A stretch of 64,000 nt of DNA. It comes from an uncultured Alphaproteobacteria bacterium. GTDB lineage: Bacteria > Pseudomonadota > Alphaproteobacteria > HIMB59 > GCA-002718135. Below are positions 25,252 through 33,784 of this stretch, piece by piece. The stretch's first letter is position 1; every line of letters begins with the position of its first letter. The stretch lies in the NCBI GenBank assembly GCA_902595805.1, contig CACJRM010000002.1, positions 72,759 through 136,758 of the forward strand, written 5' to 3'. The position numbers and the translations under genes are program-made. Below the pieces are notes generated by a model. It was given only the letters and a program-made list of their open reading frames with translations. It was not told the origin of the DNA and searched no databases.

Positions 25252-26280
25252 TTATTTATAAAAAATATCGTTGTAAGTCACAACTATAAAGAGAAAAGAT
25301 ATTATTGTTATCCCCACAGCCAAATAAACTCTTGTAATAAACTCAGGAAGAGAGTTTGAAAAAATTCTTCTAATAATAAAATACATTATATGACCTCCAT
25401 CTAGAAGAGGAATAGGAAGCAAATTAAATAAACCCACAAACAAAGAAATAATAATAAATAAAAATAGAACTCCTCTAACCTGATCTAGCATCATTTGATC
25501 TGCATTTTTAACGATCCCTATTGGTCCAGCTAACTGATCTCCTAATGTATTTTCTTTATAAGATTGTTGAAGAAATGTAAAAGAAGCTGCATAATATGTT
25601 GGTATAAATAAAGATGAGTTTTTAATTGAATCAATTAAATTATACTTATCAATAATAGGATTTTGAGGTGAAGATATTCCGATAATATACCTATTTAATT
25701 CTTCATTAAATTGTAGATCAAAATTTTTTTCAATTATCTGATTATTTCTTTCTATTAAGATATTTATACTTTGGTTATTTGCAATTGCTTTTGGGATATC
25801 AGAAAACTCTTCAATACTAAAATTATTTATTTCAAGTATTCTATCTCCTTCTCTAAGATCATTTTCAAATGCTGATGAATTTTCGCTAACTGATCCAATA
25901 ATCGGCATTAAACTAACAATTCCAAAAAAGAAAAAAATGCAGAAAAGAGCAAACCACGCACTAAGAATATTAAAAATGCTTCCTGCTAAAAGTACTAATA
26001 TCTTTTGAAAAAGTGTAAGGGACTGAAAGGATCCTTGTTCATCGTTAGGGTTTGGAGAAAATATATTATCAAGACCTTTGATTTTTACATATCCACCCAA
26101 TGGAATCGGAGATAATTTCCATGTAGTGCCATTTCTATCTGTATATTTTAAAAGAGGCTTACCAAATCCAATTGAAAAATCAGTAACTTCAGCTTTAAAC
26201 AATCTCGCAACTATATAATGACCATACTCATGGATTGCGACCAACACTAAAAAAACTAAAATAAGATTAATATAAATCAT
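25252..26280 (-). CDS. RseP-family site-2 (intramembrane) zinc metalloprotease
   Basis: The 342-residue membrane protein has the zinc motif HEYGH at residues 17-21 in its first transmembrane segment and the second motif 'LLPIPLLDGGHIMYF' near residue 290. One PDZ-like domain lies between ('VSENSSAFENDLREGDRILEI'), while E. coli RseP has two and about 450 residues. The family cleaves membrane-bound anti-sigma factors or signal-peptide remnants. In most alphaproteobacteria it sits between dxr and bamA. Here it is downstream of gcvP with a 43-base gap, so its usual context is lost. Confidence 0.88.
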   Translation of the reverse strand: MIYINLILVFLVLVAIHEYGHYIVARLFKAEVTDFSIGFGKPLLKYTDRNGTTWKLSPIPLGGYVKIKGLDNIFSPNPNDEQGSFQSLTLFQKILVLLAGSIFNILSAWFALFCIFFFFGIVSLMPIIGSVSENSSAFENDLREGDRILEINNFSIEEFSDIPKAIANNQSINILIERNNQIIEKNFDLQFNEELNRYIIGISSPQNPIIDKYNLIDSIKNSSLFIPTYYAASFTFLQQSYKENTLGDQLAGPIGIVKNADQMMLDQVRGVLFLFIIISLFVGLFNLLPIPLLDGGHIMYFIIRRIFSNSLPEFITRVYLAVGITIISFLFIVVTYNDIFYK

Positions 26281-26323
26281 ACTTATTATTAAATTAATAT
26301 TTTAAATAATTGATAAATAGTAA

Positions 26324-29176
26324 TTATCCTGTTTTAGCCTCTTCATATTCATCAATTGGAGGGCAAACACAAAATAAATTTCTATCACCGTATACATTAT
26401 CAATTCTACTGACTGGACTCCAGTATTTATTATTTATTAAATAAGCATGTGGGTAGGCAGCATCTTTTCGGGAATATTTGTGGTCCCAATTGTCAGAAGA
26501 CACTTCTTCAATGGTATGAGGGGCATTTTTTATGGGATTATCTAATTTATCAAATTTACCATCCCTAATCATAGTAATTTCATTGTGAATAGAAATCATT
26601 GCTTCACAAAATCTATCTAGTTCTTCTTTTGATTCACTTTCAGTGGGTTCAATCATCAGAGTGCCTGGAACTGGAAAAGACATTGTAGGTGCGTGAAATC
26701 CATAATCGATTAGTCTTTTAGCAATATCTTCGTCTGAAATATTTAATTCTTGTTTAAATGGCCTGATATCAATAATAAATTCATGTGCCACCATATTATT
26801 CTTACCAGTATATAAAATAGGGTAATAATTTTTTAATCTTTCTTTAATATAATTAGCATTTAAAATTGCAACTTGAGTTGCTAATTTTAAACCATCGTCA
26901 CCCATCATAGAAATATAGGAATATGAAATAGGTAAAATAGATGCGCTGCCCCAAGGAGCTGCAGAAACTGCCTCTTGAGTTGTTAAACCAATTTCATTTT
27001 TAAACATGGGATGTCCAGGAGCAAAATCTGCTAAATGTTTTTTTAATCCTATAGCTCCAACTCCAGGCCCACCTCCTCCATGAGGTATACAAAATGTCTT
27101 ATGCAGATTCATATGACATACATCAGGTCCAAATTTACCTGGTTTAGCTACACCAACCATTGCATTATAATTAGCACCATCTAGATACACTTGTCCTCCG
27201 GCATCATGAATTTTTTTACAAATCTCAACAATACTTTCCTCAAATACACCATGTGTTGATGGGTATGTAATCATTAAAGCAGATAATTTATCTCCTGCTT
27301 CTTTAATTTTTTTATCTAAGTGAGTTAAATCCACATTACCTTTATCATCACAGTTTACTATTAAAATATCCATACCACACATCTGTGCACTGGCCGGATT
27401 GGTTCCATGAGCACTTTTTGGAATTATACAAATGTTTCTTTTAGTTTCTGAATTTTTTTCATGATATTTTTGAATAGCTAATAAACCAGCAAACTCACCT
27501 TGTGCTCCTGCATTAGGTTGTAGTGAGACTGCATCAAAACCAGTAATATCTTTTAACATCGATATTAATTCACTCATCATTTCATTATATCCCTCACGTT
27601 GATGGGATTCTAAGAATGGATGCGCATTTGAAAAACCTGGTAAAGTAATTGGAAGCATTTCAGATGCAGCATTTAATTTCATAGTACAAGATCCAAGAGG
27701 TATCATTGATCTATTTAAAGCAACGTCTTTATTTTCTAGTTTTTTTAAATATCTCATCATTTCTGTTTCAGAATGATAGATATTAAATACTGGATGAGTT
27801 AAGAAATTGTCCTTTCTTTCTAAATCACTTTTAAAAATTGAATTCTCAATTTTACTTTCGATTTCCTCAGCATATATTTCAACGTTATTTTCATTAAAAA
27901 ATTTAATTAAATTATCTACATCTTGTAGTGATGTAGTTTCATCTAAGGAAATTGAAAAATGATCGTCATCTACAAATCTAAAATTGATGCCATTTTCTAT
28001 AGATTTATTTACCCAGTATTTAGATTTTGAGTCTTTTACTAACAAGGTATCAAAATAATTTTTAGATTTTACTTCAAAATTTAATATCTCTAATGATTTT
28101 TTTAGATATCTAGACTTATAGTGAATGTCATTAGCAATATTTTTTAATCTAGTTGGGCCATGATATATTGCATATGAAGCAGATATAATTGCTAATAAGG
28201 CCTGTGCAGTACATATGTTACTTGTAGCTTTTTCCCTTCTAATATGTTGCTCGCGTGTTTGAAGAGCCATTCTGTAAGATCTTTTATTAGTCCGATCAAC
28301 TGACACACCAATTAGTCTTCCAGGTATCATTCTTTTGTATTCATCTAATGTTGCAAAATATGCTGCATGAGGACCTCCTAGACCCATTGGAACACCAAAC
28401 CTTTGTGTACTCCCAACAACTATATCAGCTCCAAAATCTTTTGGTGATTTCATAACTACCAAACTCATTATATCAGCTGCTATGATCGATAACGCATCGT
28501 GAGATTTATTTATATTTATTAAATCGTTGAGATTTGCAATTTCTCCGTAAGTGTCTGGATTTTGAATTAAACAACCAAATGTATCATTATCTGGATTATC
28601 AAATATAATTTTTATACCTAGAGGCTTAGCTCTTGTTTTTAAGACAGATAGTGTTTGTGGATGACATTTATTTTGCACACAAAAAGTAAACTTTGCACTT
28701 TTTTTAATTTTAAAAGCCATCATCATAGCCTCAGCTGCCGCAGTACTTTCATCAAGTAAAGATGCATTTGCAATATCCATTCCAGTCAAATCAATTATCA
28801 TTTGTTGAAAATTCATTAACATTTCCAACCTGCCCTGACTTACTTCTGGTTGATAAGGTGTGTAAGCAGTATACCATCCCGGATTTTCAAGAATATTTCT
28901 TAAAATTACGCTAGGAGTAATAGTATTATAATAGCCCATTCCAATATAAGTTTTTTTGAAATTATTTTTTAGAGATAAAAGTTGAGTATTAATTTTATTA
29001 AACTCTTCAGACATACCAGGTCTAAATTTAAGTTTATCTTTAAAAATGATATGATTAGGTACAGTTTTTTCAATTAATTCATCTAATGAAGAGCAATTTA
29101 TTAATTTGAGCATTTCTCCAATATCTTCATTTCTAGGCCCTATATGTCTGCTAACAAATTTATCTATTTCAATCAT
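26324..29176 (-). CDS. gcvP: Glycine dehydrogenase (decarboxylating), P-protein
   Basis: The 950-residue product is the single-chain form of the P-protein with both homologous halves. 'RHIGPRNEDIGEML' opens it, 'YTPYQPEVSQGRLE' lies in the first half, 'NRSMIPLGSCTMKLNA' opens the second, and the PLP lysine is in 'MNLHKTFCIPHGGGGPG'. It decarboxylates glycine and loads the aminomethyl group onto the lipoyl arm of GcvH. The gene begins one base before the gcvH stop region ends, making a tight gcvT-gcvH-gcvP operon under a glycine riboswitch. Confidence 0.97.
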   Translation of the reverse strand: MIEIDKFVSRHIGPRNEDIGEMLKLINCSSLDELIEKTVPNHIIFKDKLKFRPGMSEEFNKINTQLLSLKNNFKKTYIGMGYYNTITPSVILRNILENPGWYTAYTPYQPEVSQGRLEMLMNFQQMIIDLTGMDIANASLLDESTAAAEAMMMAFKIKKSAKFTFCVQNKCHPQTLSVLKTRAKPLGIKIIFDNPDNDTFGCLIQNPDTYGEIANLNDLININKSHDALSIIAADIMSLVVMKSPKDFGADIVVGSTQRFGVPMGLGGPHAAYFATLDEYKRMIPGRLIGVSVDRTNKRSYRMALQTREQHIRREKATSNICTAQALLAIISASYAIYHGPTRLKNIANDIHYKSRYLKKSLEILNFEVKSKNYFDTLLVKDSKSKYWVNKSIENGINFRFVDDDHFSISLDETTSLQDVDNLIKFFNENNVEIYAEEIESKIENSIFKSDLERKDNFLTHPVFNIYHSETEMMRYLKKLENKDVALNRSMIPLGSCTMKLNAASEMLPITLPGFSNAHPFLESHQREGYNEMMSELISMLKDITGFDAVSLQPNAGAQGEFAGLLAIQKYHEKNSETKRNICIIPKSAHGTNPASAQMCGMDILIVNCDDKGNVDLTHLDKKIKEAGDKLSALMITYPSTHGVFEESIVEICKKIHDAGGQVYLDGANYNAMVGVAKPGKFGPDVCHMNLHKTFCIPHGGGGPGVGAIGLKKHLADFAPGHPMFKNEIGLTTQEAVSAAPWGSASILPISYSYISMMGDDGLKLATQVAILNANYIKERLKNYYPILYTGKNNMVAHEFIIDIRPFKQELNISDEDIAKRLIDYGFHAPTMSFPVPGTLMIEPTESESKEELDRFCEAMISIHNEITMIRDGKFDKLDNPIKNAPHTIEEVSSDNWDHKYSRKDAAYPHAYLINNKYWSPVSRIDNVYGDRNLFCVCPPIDEYEEAKTG

Positions 29177-29548
29177 CTATTGTTCCAAAAATTGTTTATA
29201 CTCATCTTCTGACATAAGATCAGAATATTGATTTGAATCAGAAATTTTCATTTTAAAAATCCATCCCTCGTTTTCCGCATCTTGATTAATAATAGCAGCG
29301 TCATCTTCTAGATTATTATTAACTTCAATTATTTCACCATCAATTGGAGCATAAATATCAGAAGCTGCTTTTACAGATTCAACAACACATATTTCATCTT
29401 TTGCTTTAACCATATTTCCAACTGATGGTAATTCAATAAATACAATGTCGCCAAGAGATTCTTGGGCATGATTGCTAATACCAATTGTGGCAATTTCATT
29501 TTCAATTGAAACCCATTCATGATCTTTTGTGTATTTTTTTTCACTCAT
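29177..29548 (-). CDS. gcvH: Glycine cleavage system H protein
   Basis: The protein has 123 residues when started at the ATG at 29548, which sits behind GGGAG; an earlier ATG at 29560 overlaps that ribosome-binding site and is less likely. 'KYTKDHEWVSIENEIATIGIS' (about positions 29475-29540) is the family opening. The lipoylated lysine is K60 in 'CVVESVKAASDIYAP'. It shuttles the aminomethyl group between the P- and T-proteins and the dihydrolipoamide dehydrogenase. It overlaps the end of gcvT by eight bases. Confidence 0.96.
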   Translation of the reverse strand: MSEKKYTKDHEWVSIENEIATIGISNHAQESLGDIVFIELPSVGNMVKAKDEICVVESVKAASDIYAPIDGEIIEVNNNLEDDAAIINQDAENEGWIFKMKISDSNQYSDLMSEDEYKQFLEQ

Positions 29549-30665
29549 ATACGCTCCCATTTTTTTTATAATTTTTTTTTACAAAAGGTAGATTGTTAAT
29601 TTTTACTAATTCTAATTTTTTTCTAATTTCACAAAAAATTGGATTATCAGTATTAAATTCAGATTTTATGTAACCGATAGCGATAGATTTGTTAAGATTA
29701 GGAGAGAAACATCCACTTGTAATTTTGCCAATTTCATTATTATTATTGTCGAATAACATCATTCCATCTCTTAGCATTGATTTATTGGTTGAAATTAAAC
29801 CTATTTTTTTATTAGATAATTTATTTGTTAATTGATCAGATAAAATCTTATTTCCATTTAAATTTTTATCTTCTAATCTCTCTTTATCTAGAGCCCATGA
29901 TAAACCTGCTTCAATTGGTGTAATATTTTCATTTAATTCATGACCATATAAACTTAATCCAGCCTCAAGCCTCAATGAATCTCTAGAACCTAAACCACAA
30001 AGCATTGTATTTTCATTTTTAAGTAAATCAGTAATTAAATTTTCTGCACTTTCATTTGGAATAGAAAGTTCAAAACCATCTTCACCAGTATAACCTGATC
30101 TACTTACTATTATTTCACTGTTATTGTAATTACTTATTAAAATATCAAAAAAATTCATATTATTTGGAATATCAATAATATTTTTTAAAACATTAATAGA
30201 GTCAGGTCCCTGGATCGCAAATAAACAATTTTTGTTATAAATTTTTTCTGCATTAGGAGCACAAGAAATAAATATTTCTTCGTCTTCTTTTTTTCGAGAT
30301 GCATTATAAACAATATATAAATATGACTTATCTTTAATTTCAATATTTGAAATAATTAGATCATCAATAACACCGCCATCTTTATTGAGTAAAAATGAAT
30401 AATGCGATCTATTTTTAATTAAATTTTTTAATTGTAATGGAATATATTTTTCTAATTTATGTAAATACGATTCATTATTTTCAATTAAAATTTGCCCCAT
30501 ATGACTAACATCAAAAATACCAGAGTGGTTTCTGACATTTTTGTGTTCATTAATTATTCCAGTTTTATAATTAATAGGCATATTAAAACCTGCAAATGGC
30601 AATATCTTTGCACCATTATTTTGATGAAAATTTTTCAGCGGAATGTCTAATGGTAACTGGTTCAA
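29541..30665 (-). CDS. gcvT: Aminomethyltransferase (glycine cleavage T-protein), TTG start
   Basis: The 374-residue T-protein transfers the one-carbon unit to tetrahydrofolate. Motifs are 'LPFAGFNMPINY', 'HSGIFDVSHMGQI' and 'SRSGYTGEDGFELSIP'. The start is TTG at 30665: a GGAG (30673-30676) lies seven bases upstream, the N-terminus (NQLPLDIPLKNFHQ) fits the family, and no in-frame ATG or GTG precedes it. The Shine-Dalgarno sequence lies only about ten bases downstream of the last riboswitch helix, so glycine-dependent folding may affect initiation as well as transcription. Confidence 0.95.
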   Translation of the reverse strand: MNQLPLDIPLKNFHQNNGAKILPFAGFNMPINYKTGIINEHKNVRNHSGIFDVSHMGQILIENNESYLHKLEKYIPLQLKNLIKNRSHYSFLLNKDGGVIDDLIISNIEIKDKSYLYIVYNASRKKEDEEIFISCAPNAEKIYNKNCLFAIQGPDSINVLKNIIDIPNNMNFFDILISNYNNSEIIVSRSGYTGEDGFELSIPNESAENLITDLLKNENTMLCGLGSRDSLRLEAGLSLYGHELNENITPIEAGLSWALDKERLEDKNLNGNKILSDQLTNKLSNKKIGLISTNKSMLRDGMMLFDNNNNEIGKITSGCFSPNLNKSIAIGYIKSEFNTDNPIFCEIRKKLELVKINNLPFVKKNYKKNGSVYE

Positions 30666-30683
30666 ATAAATTCTCCAAGCTAC

Positions 30684-30825
30684 CCCTCTGTCTTTTTACC
30701 TGAGAGCTTTTCACCTTCGGTAGAGCTAAGTGCTCTTTTCCAGAGTTTTTTTTAACGGTCCATTGTGCCTGAGAGTTTCCGGGTCGTTGCTCCTTCGGCT
30801 CTGAAATTTCAGTATCTCCCGTTAA
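30684..30825 (-). promoter_or_regulatory. Tandem glycine riboswitch upstream of gcvT
   Basis: Two aptamers lie head to tail on the minus strand. The first (about 30753-30825) opens with GGGAGATA, contains GCCGAAGGAGCAA and CTCTCAGGCACA, and closes with GGACCGTTAA. The second (about 30684-30745) opens with CTCTGG, contains ACCGAAGGTGAAA and CTCTCAGGTAAAA, and closes with GACAGAGGGG. In each, the GAAGG and CTCTCAGG segments are the conserved core. CTCTG and CAGAG form the P1 stem of the second aptamer. Glycine binding would switch on the cleavage system. No intrinsic terminator is seen between it and gcvT, so translational control is likely. Confidence 0.95.
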
Positions 30826-30861
30826 TTGTTTGTATACTTATTTTTATAATTTAACAATTAA
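30822..30861 (-). promoter_or_regulatory. Probable gcv operon promoter inside a 9-base inverted repeat
   Basis: On the minus strand, TTGTTA is followed after 15 bases by TATACA, which would start transcription at the first base of the riboswitch. The arms TTAATTGTT (30822-30830) and AACAATTAA (30853-30861) are perfect inverted copies 22 bases apart enclosing the -10 box. They overlap the deaminase stop codon. The repeat could be an operator or chance in AT-rich DNA. Confidence 0.4.
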
Positions 30862-31430
30862 TTTAGAGGAATTTTATTATCAATTTTTGATTTTTGATAA
30901 ATTTCTGACATTTTTTGGTACTCTTCTTTGATCTGATATATTTTATCCGATAATGAGATCTCTATACCCAATCTTTTAATTTCCGATAAAATTGAGTAAC
31001 TCTCCCAATAATCATTATTAATATTATATATACCATCTTTAATCTTAAATACCTCCGTCAAAATTTTAAGATCGTGCGGAATATGAAAACCTTCCTTTGT
31101 GTCGGTATAGGAAAAAAAATAGTAAAAATTGTCAAATCCAGCCCAAGTTATAGCTGATAAACACATAGAACAAGGCTCATGGGTACTTATGAAGTAATAA
31201 TCTTTTGTATTAAACAGTTTTTTTTCAAATAAATTAAAAAGAGTTGAAATTTCGCCGTGAAGTAAAGGATTTTTGATTTCCTGGTTTGTACCCAGACAAA
31301 CAAGGCTTAGGTCAGATTTTTTAACTATAAACCCACCAAATATTTTATTTCCTTCATTTATAGAAATTTTTGTTAATGGGATAAGATCATCTAAAATAAT
31401 ATCCAAAATTCTTTCATAATTAGTTATCAT
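30858..31430 (-). CDS. CMP/dCMP-type zinc deaminase family protein
   Basis: The 190-residue protein has the zinc deaminase signature, H58-x-E60 in 'PLLHGEIST' and C87-x-x-C90 in 'STHEPCSMCLSAI'. The glutamate is the proton shuttle and the His and two Cys bind zinc. The first half resembles guanine/cytidine/tRNA-adenosine deaminases, and the last 60 residues are a lysine-rich extension without known homology to me. Substrate is uncertain. It ends 33 bases before the glycine riboswitch on the same strand. A hairpin-rich leader with an intrinsic terminator lies 44 bases upstream of its start, which may control it. Confidence 0.8.
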   Translation of the reverse strand: MITNYERILDIILDDLIPLTKISINEGNKIFGGFIVKKSDLSLVCLGTNQEIKNPLLHGEISTLFNLFEKKLFNTKDYYFISTHEPCSMCLSAITWAGFDNFYYFFSYTDTKEGFHIPHDLKILTEVFKIKDGIYNINNDYWESYSILSEIKRLGIEISLSDKIYQIKEEYQKMSEIYQKSKIDNKIPLN

Positions 31431-31474
31431 TTCGAAATGACTGATACTTTATTTATTAAATTTGTCTATAAAAC

Positions 31475-31507
31475 AAAAAAAAAGGACCCAGCAAGCTAGG
31501 TCCTTTT
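31475..31507 (-). terminator. Intrinsic terminator (minus strand)
   Basis: On the minus strand a perfect nine-pair stem, AAAAGGACC with GGTCCTTTT (31480-31488 and 31499-31507), is followed by nine T. The ten-base loop can pair further (AGC/GCT). No protein gene on the minus strand ends here, so it closes either a small RNA or an attenuated leader of the deaminase gene. On the plus strand only four T follow. Confidence 0.75.
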
Positions 31508-31589
31508 GTGTATCGTGCATTTCCTCCCGATACAATTTAATAATCGTTTCCTTTTATTAAATTGATTATTACCTTTGCGTGTAATAATT
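31475..31589 (-). ncRNA. Candidate structured small RNA or attenuator leader with GGA-loop hairpins
   Basis: Reading on the minus strand there are three back-to-back hairpins. An eight-pair stem (31564-31571 with 31538-31545) has an 18-base loop containing AAAAGGAAAC. A seven-pair stem (31528-31534 with 31509-31515) has the loop GGAGGAAATGCA. The intrinsic terminator follows. A plausible promoter, TTGATT (31619-31624), 17 bases, TAAATT (31596-31601), would start an RNA of about 115 bases. Exposed GGA motifs resemble CsrA/RsmA-type binding sites; the opposite strand would show CCTCC loops. No known family was recognised. Confidence 0.45.
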
Positions 31590-31709
31590 AAAAATAATTT
31601 ATCTATTTATTATTTATCAATCAATAAAAAAATGTATTTTTAAAAATAAATAATCTTTTTTTGTTGATATGTTTGTTAATAAAATGTGCAAAATTAAATT
31701 TGATTAAAA

Positions 31710-32816
31710 ATGAGTAAAAATTCAAAACTTAATGTCTTAGGAGTTATGACAGGCACATCAATGGATGGCGTTGATATCAGTTTGATTAAAACAAATGGGA
31801 CTGATTTTGTAAAAATTAAATGTGAGAAATCATATAAATTTGATAAAAATTATCAAAATACAATAAAAAATCTAATATTAAATAAACCAAAAACTAATAA
31901 TAAAATTAAAGAATATTTTTTAAAAGAAGATGATTTTGTTACAGATATTTTAGAAAAAAAAATAAATTTGTTTCTGAAACAAAATAAAATTAATAAAAAA
32001 AATATAGATTTAATATCAATTAGTGGGCAGACTGTTTACCACGACCCATCAAATAAAATATCAATACAGTTAGGAAATGGAAACAAAATTGCAAAAAATC
32101 TTAAAGTTAAAACTATAAGTAATTTAAGAGATAATGATATTAAAAATGGTGGTCAGGGAGCACCAATTGGATCATATTATCATAAGTTTTTAATACAAAA
32201 ATTTAGGGAAAAAGCGATTATAGTAAATCTTGGAGGTATAGCAAATTTCTCAACTGTAGTTTCAAGAACATTATTATCATCAGATATAGGACCTGCAAAT
32301 TGCTTAAGTGATGATCTTTGCAATTATTTTTTTAAAAAAAAATTTGATAATGATGGAAATTATGCAAGAAAAGGTAAGATTGATGATAAATTAATCGAAA
32401 AATTCAAAAAAGATAAATTCTTTAAGAAAAAGTTTCCAAAATCATTAGATAGAAATTATTTTAGAAATTATTTTAATAAGCTAATTAAATTGAACAAATA
32501 TGATGCACTAATGACTGCTAACTACATGACTTATATTGGATTTAAAGAATTATTAAGAAATAAAAAATTTAAGATTGAAAGAATTTTACTTACTGGAGGA
32601 GGAAGAAAAAATAAATTACTCAAAGAAATATTAATGAATAAACTGAATAAAAAAATTGAACTTATTGATAAATATAAAATAAATGGTGATTTAGTAGAAG
32701 CTCAAATGTTTGCGTATATTGGCATGAGATCATTTAAAAAATTAGAAATAAGTAATAAAAATACTACAGGTGTGAAAAAAAATTTAAGTGGTGGTATTTT
32801 ATATTTTCCAGATTAA
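31710..32816 (+). CDS. anmK: Anhydro-N-acetylmuramic acid kinase
   Basis: The 368-residue protein has AnmK hallmarks: 'LGVMTGTSMDGVDISLI' at the N-terminus (ATP-binding and family signature), 'SISGQTVYHDP', 'GGQGAPIGSYYHK' and 'ILLTGGGRKNKLL'. It phosphorylates and opens 1,6-anhydro-MurNAc during peptidoglycan recycling. Lysine and asparagine content is very high, in keeping with the AT-rich genome. Its stop overlaps the convergent dehydratase stop by four bases. The NagZ glucosaminidase that normally supplies its substrate is not in this window, although its usual position in the scpA region is covered. Confidence 0.93.
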   Translation: MSKNSKLNVLGVMTGTSMDGVDISLIKTNGTDFVKIKCEKSYKFDKNYQNTIKNLILNKPKTNNKIKEYFLKEDDFVTDILEKKINLFLKQNKINKKNIDLISISGQTVYHDPSNKISIQLGNGNKIAKNLKVKTISNLRDNDIKNGGQGAPIGSYYHKFLIQKFREKAIIVNLGGIANFSTVVSRTLLSSDIGPANCLSDDLCNYFFKKKFDNDGNYARKGKIDDKLIEKFKKDKFFKKKFPKSLDRNYFRNYFNKLIKLNKYDALMTANYMTYIGFKELLRNKKFKIERILLTGGGRKNKLLKEILMNKLNKKIELIDKYKINGDLVEAQMFAYIGMRSFKKLEISNKNTTGVKKNLSGGILYFPD

Positions 32817-33784
32817 TTAGTTAAATCTGACCAAGTTTTTTTATCAATATTTGAGCCACACAATATCACCATTGTATTTTTGCCAATAAGCTTATTATTG
32901 ATTTTATATTTTAAAGCAGCAAGTCCAGCAACACATGCGGGCTCAAGAAATAACTTAAATTTTTTATAACAAAAAACCATAAATTTTTTCATTTCATCAT
33001 CAGAAACAGTTACCATTTCATCAATTACTTCTTTTGCTACATCAAAAGAATATTGCATATGTAAAGGTGCTGAAAGGCTGTCAGCAATACTATTTACATT
33101 TACATTATTTAGTGGTTTGTTAGCTCTTAAACTTTGATTTAAACCATTAGCATTTTCAGGTTCAACGCCAATAATTTTAATCTTAGGGTAAAATTGTTTT
33201 ACATACGATGAAACTCCACTTATTAATCCTCCTCCTCCAACTGAAATTAATAAATTGTCAATTTTAGTATTAATTGATTTTAAATATTCTACAATTTCTA
33301 AACCCAAGGTAGCACTACCTTGTAATGTCAATGGGCCGTCAAAAGGGTGAATAAAATAGTAACCTTCATTTTTAGCATTTTCAGCATCAAGAAAAGCTTG
33401 TTTTGGATTTGTAAAGATAATGTTAGCACCATAATTTTTACAAGTTTGAATTCTATATTTATTTGCACTTTCGTATAAGAAAATTTTATTTTTCAATTTA
33501 AATTGATTGGCCACAAATGAAGCAGCGATCGCATGATTTCCAGCACTAACTGCTGTAATTCCTTTATTAAATTTATTCTGATCTTGAGAAATTACATTAT
33601 TAATAGCACCTCTTGCCTTAAATGAACCAGATTTTTGTAAAAATTCGCATTTAAAAAATAAATTAGTAGAAAAATAATTATCAATATCATCGGGACACTT
33701 TAAAAAAGGGGTTTGGTTAATAAATGGTCTAATTTTTTTATAAATTTTATTAATATTATCGACAGATAAATCTTTAGGTATCAA
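32813..33784 (-). CDS. Threonine/serine dehydratase or serine racemase (PLP fold type II)
   Basis: The 323-residue protein has the PLP lysine K56 in 'KCEFLQKSGSFKARGA' and the phosphate-binding glycine loop in 'SVGGGGLISGVSSY'. There is no C-terminal ACT domain, so it corresponds to catabolic threonine dehydratases or serine racemases rather than biosynthetic IlvA. The start is TTG at 33784, overlapping the DjlA-like stop (TTGA), with AGAGGA five bases upstream and no in-frame ATG before the core. The product would be 2-oxobutyrate, pyruvate or D-serine. Confidence 0.87.
   Translation of the reverse strand: MIPKDLSVDNINKIYKKIRPFINQTPFLKCPDDIDNYFSTNLFFKCEFLQKSGSFKARGAINNVISQDQNKFNKGITAVSAGNHAIAASFVANQFKLKNKIFLYESANKYRIQTCKNYGANIIFTNPKQAFLDAENAKNEGYYFIHPFDGPLTLQGSATLGLEIVEYLKSINTKIDNLLISVGGGGLISGVSSYVKQFYPKIKIIGVEPENANGLNQSLRANKPLNNVNVNSIADSLSAPLHMQYSFDVAKEVIDEMVTVSDDEMKKFMVFCYKKFKLFLEPACVAGLAALKYKINNKLIGKNTMVILCGSNIDKKTWSDLTN

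Noticed and set aside
31449-31520. A 23-codon frame starting ATGCACGAT behind GGGAGGAA on the minus strand, as a possible leader peptide
   Set aside because: The start is only two to three bases from the purine stretch, which is the loop of a hairpin, and the frame runs through the terminator with no regulatory codon pattern.
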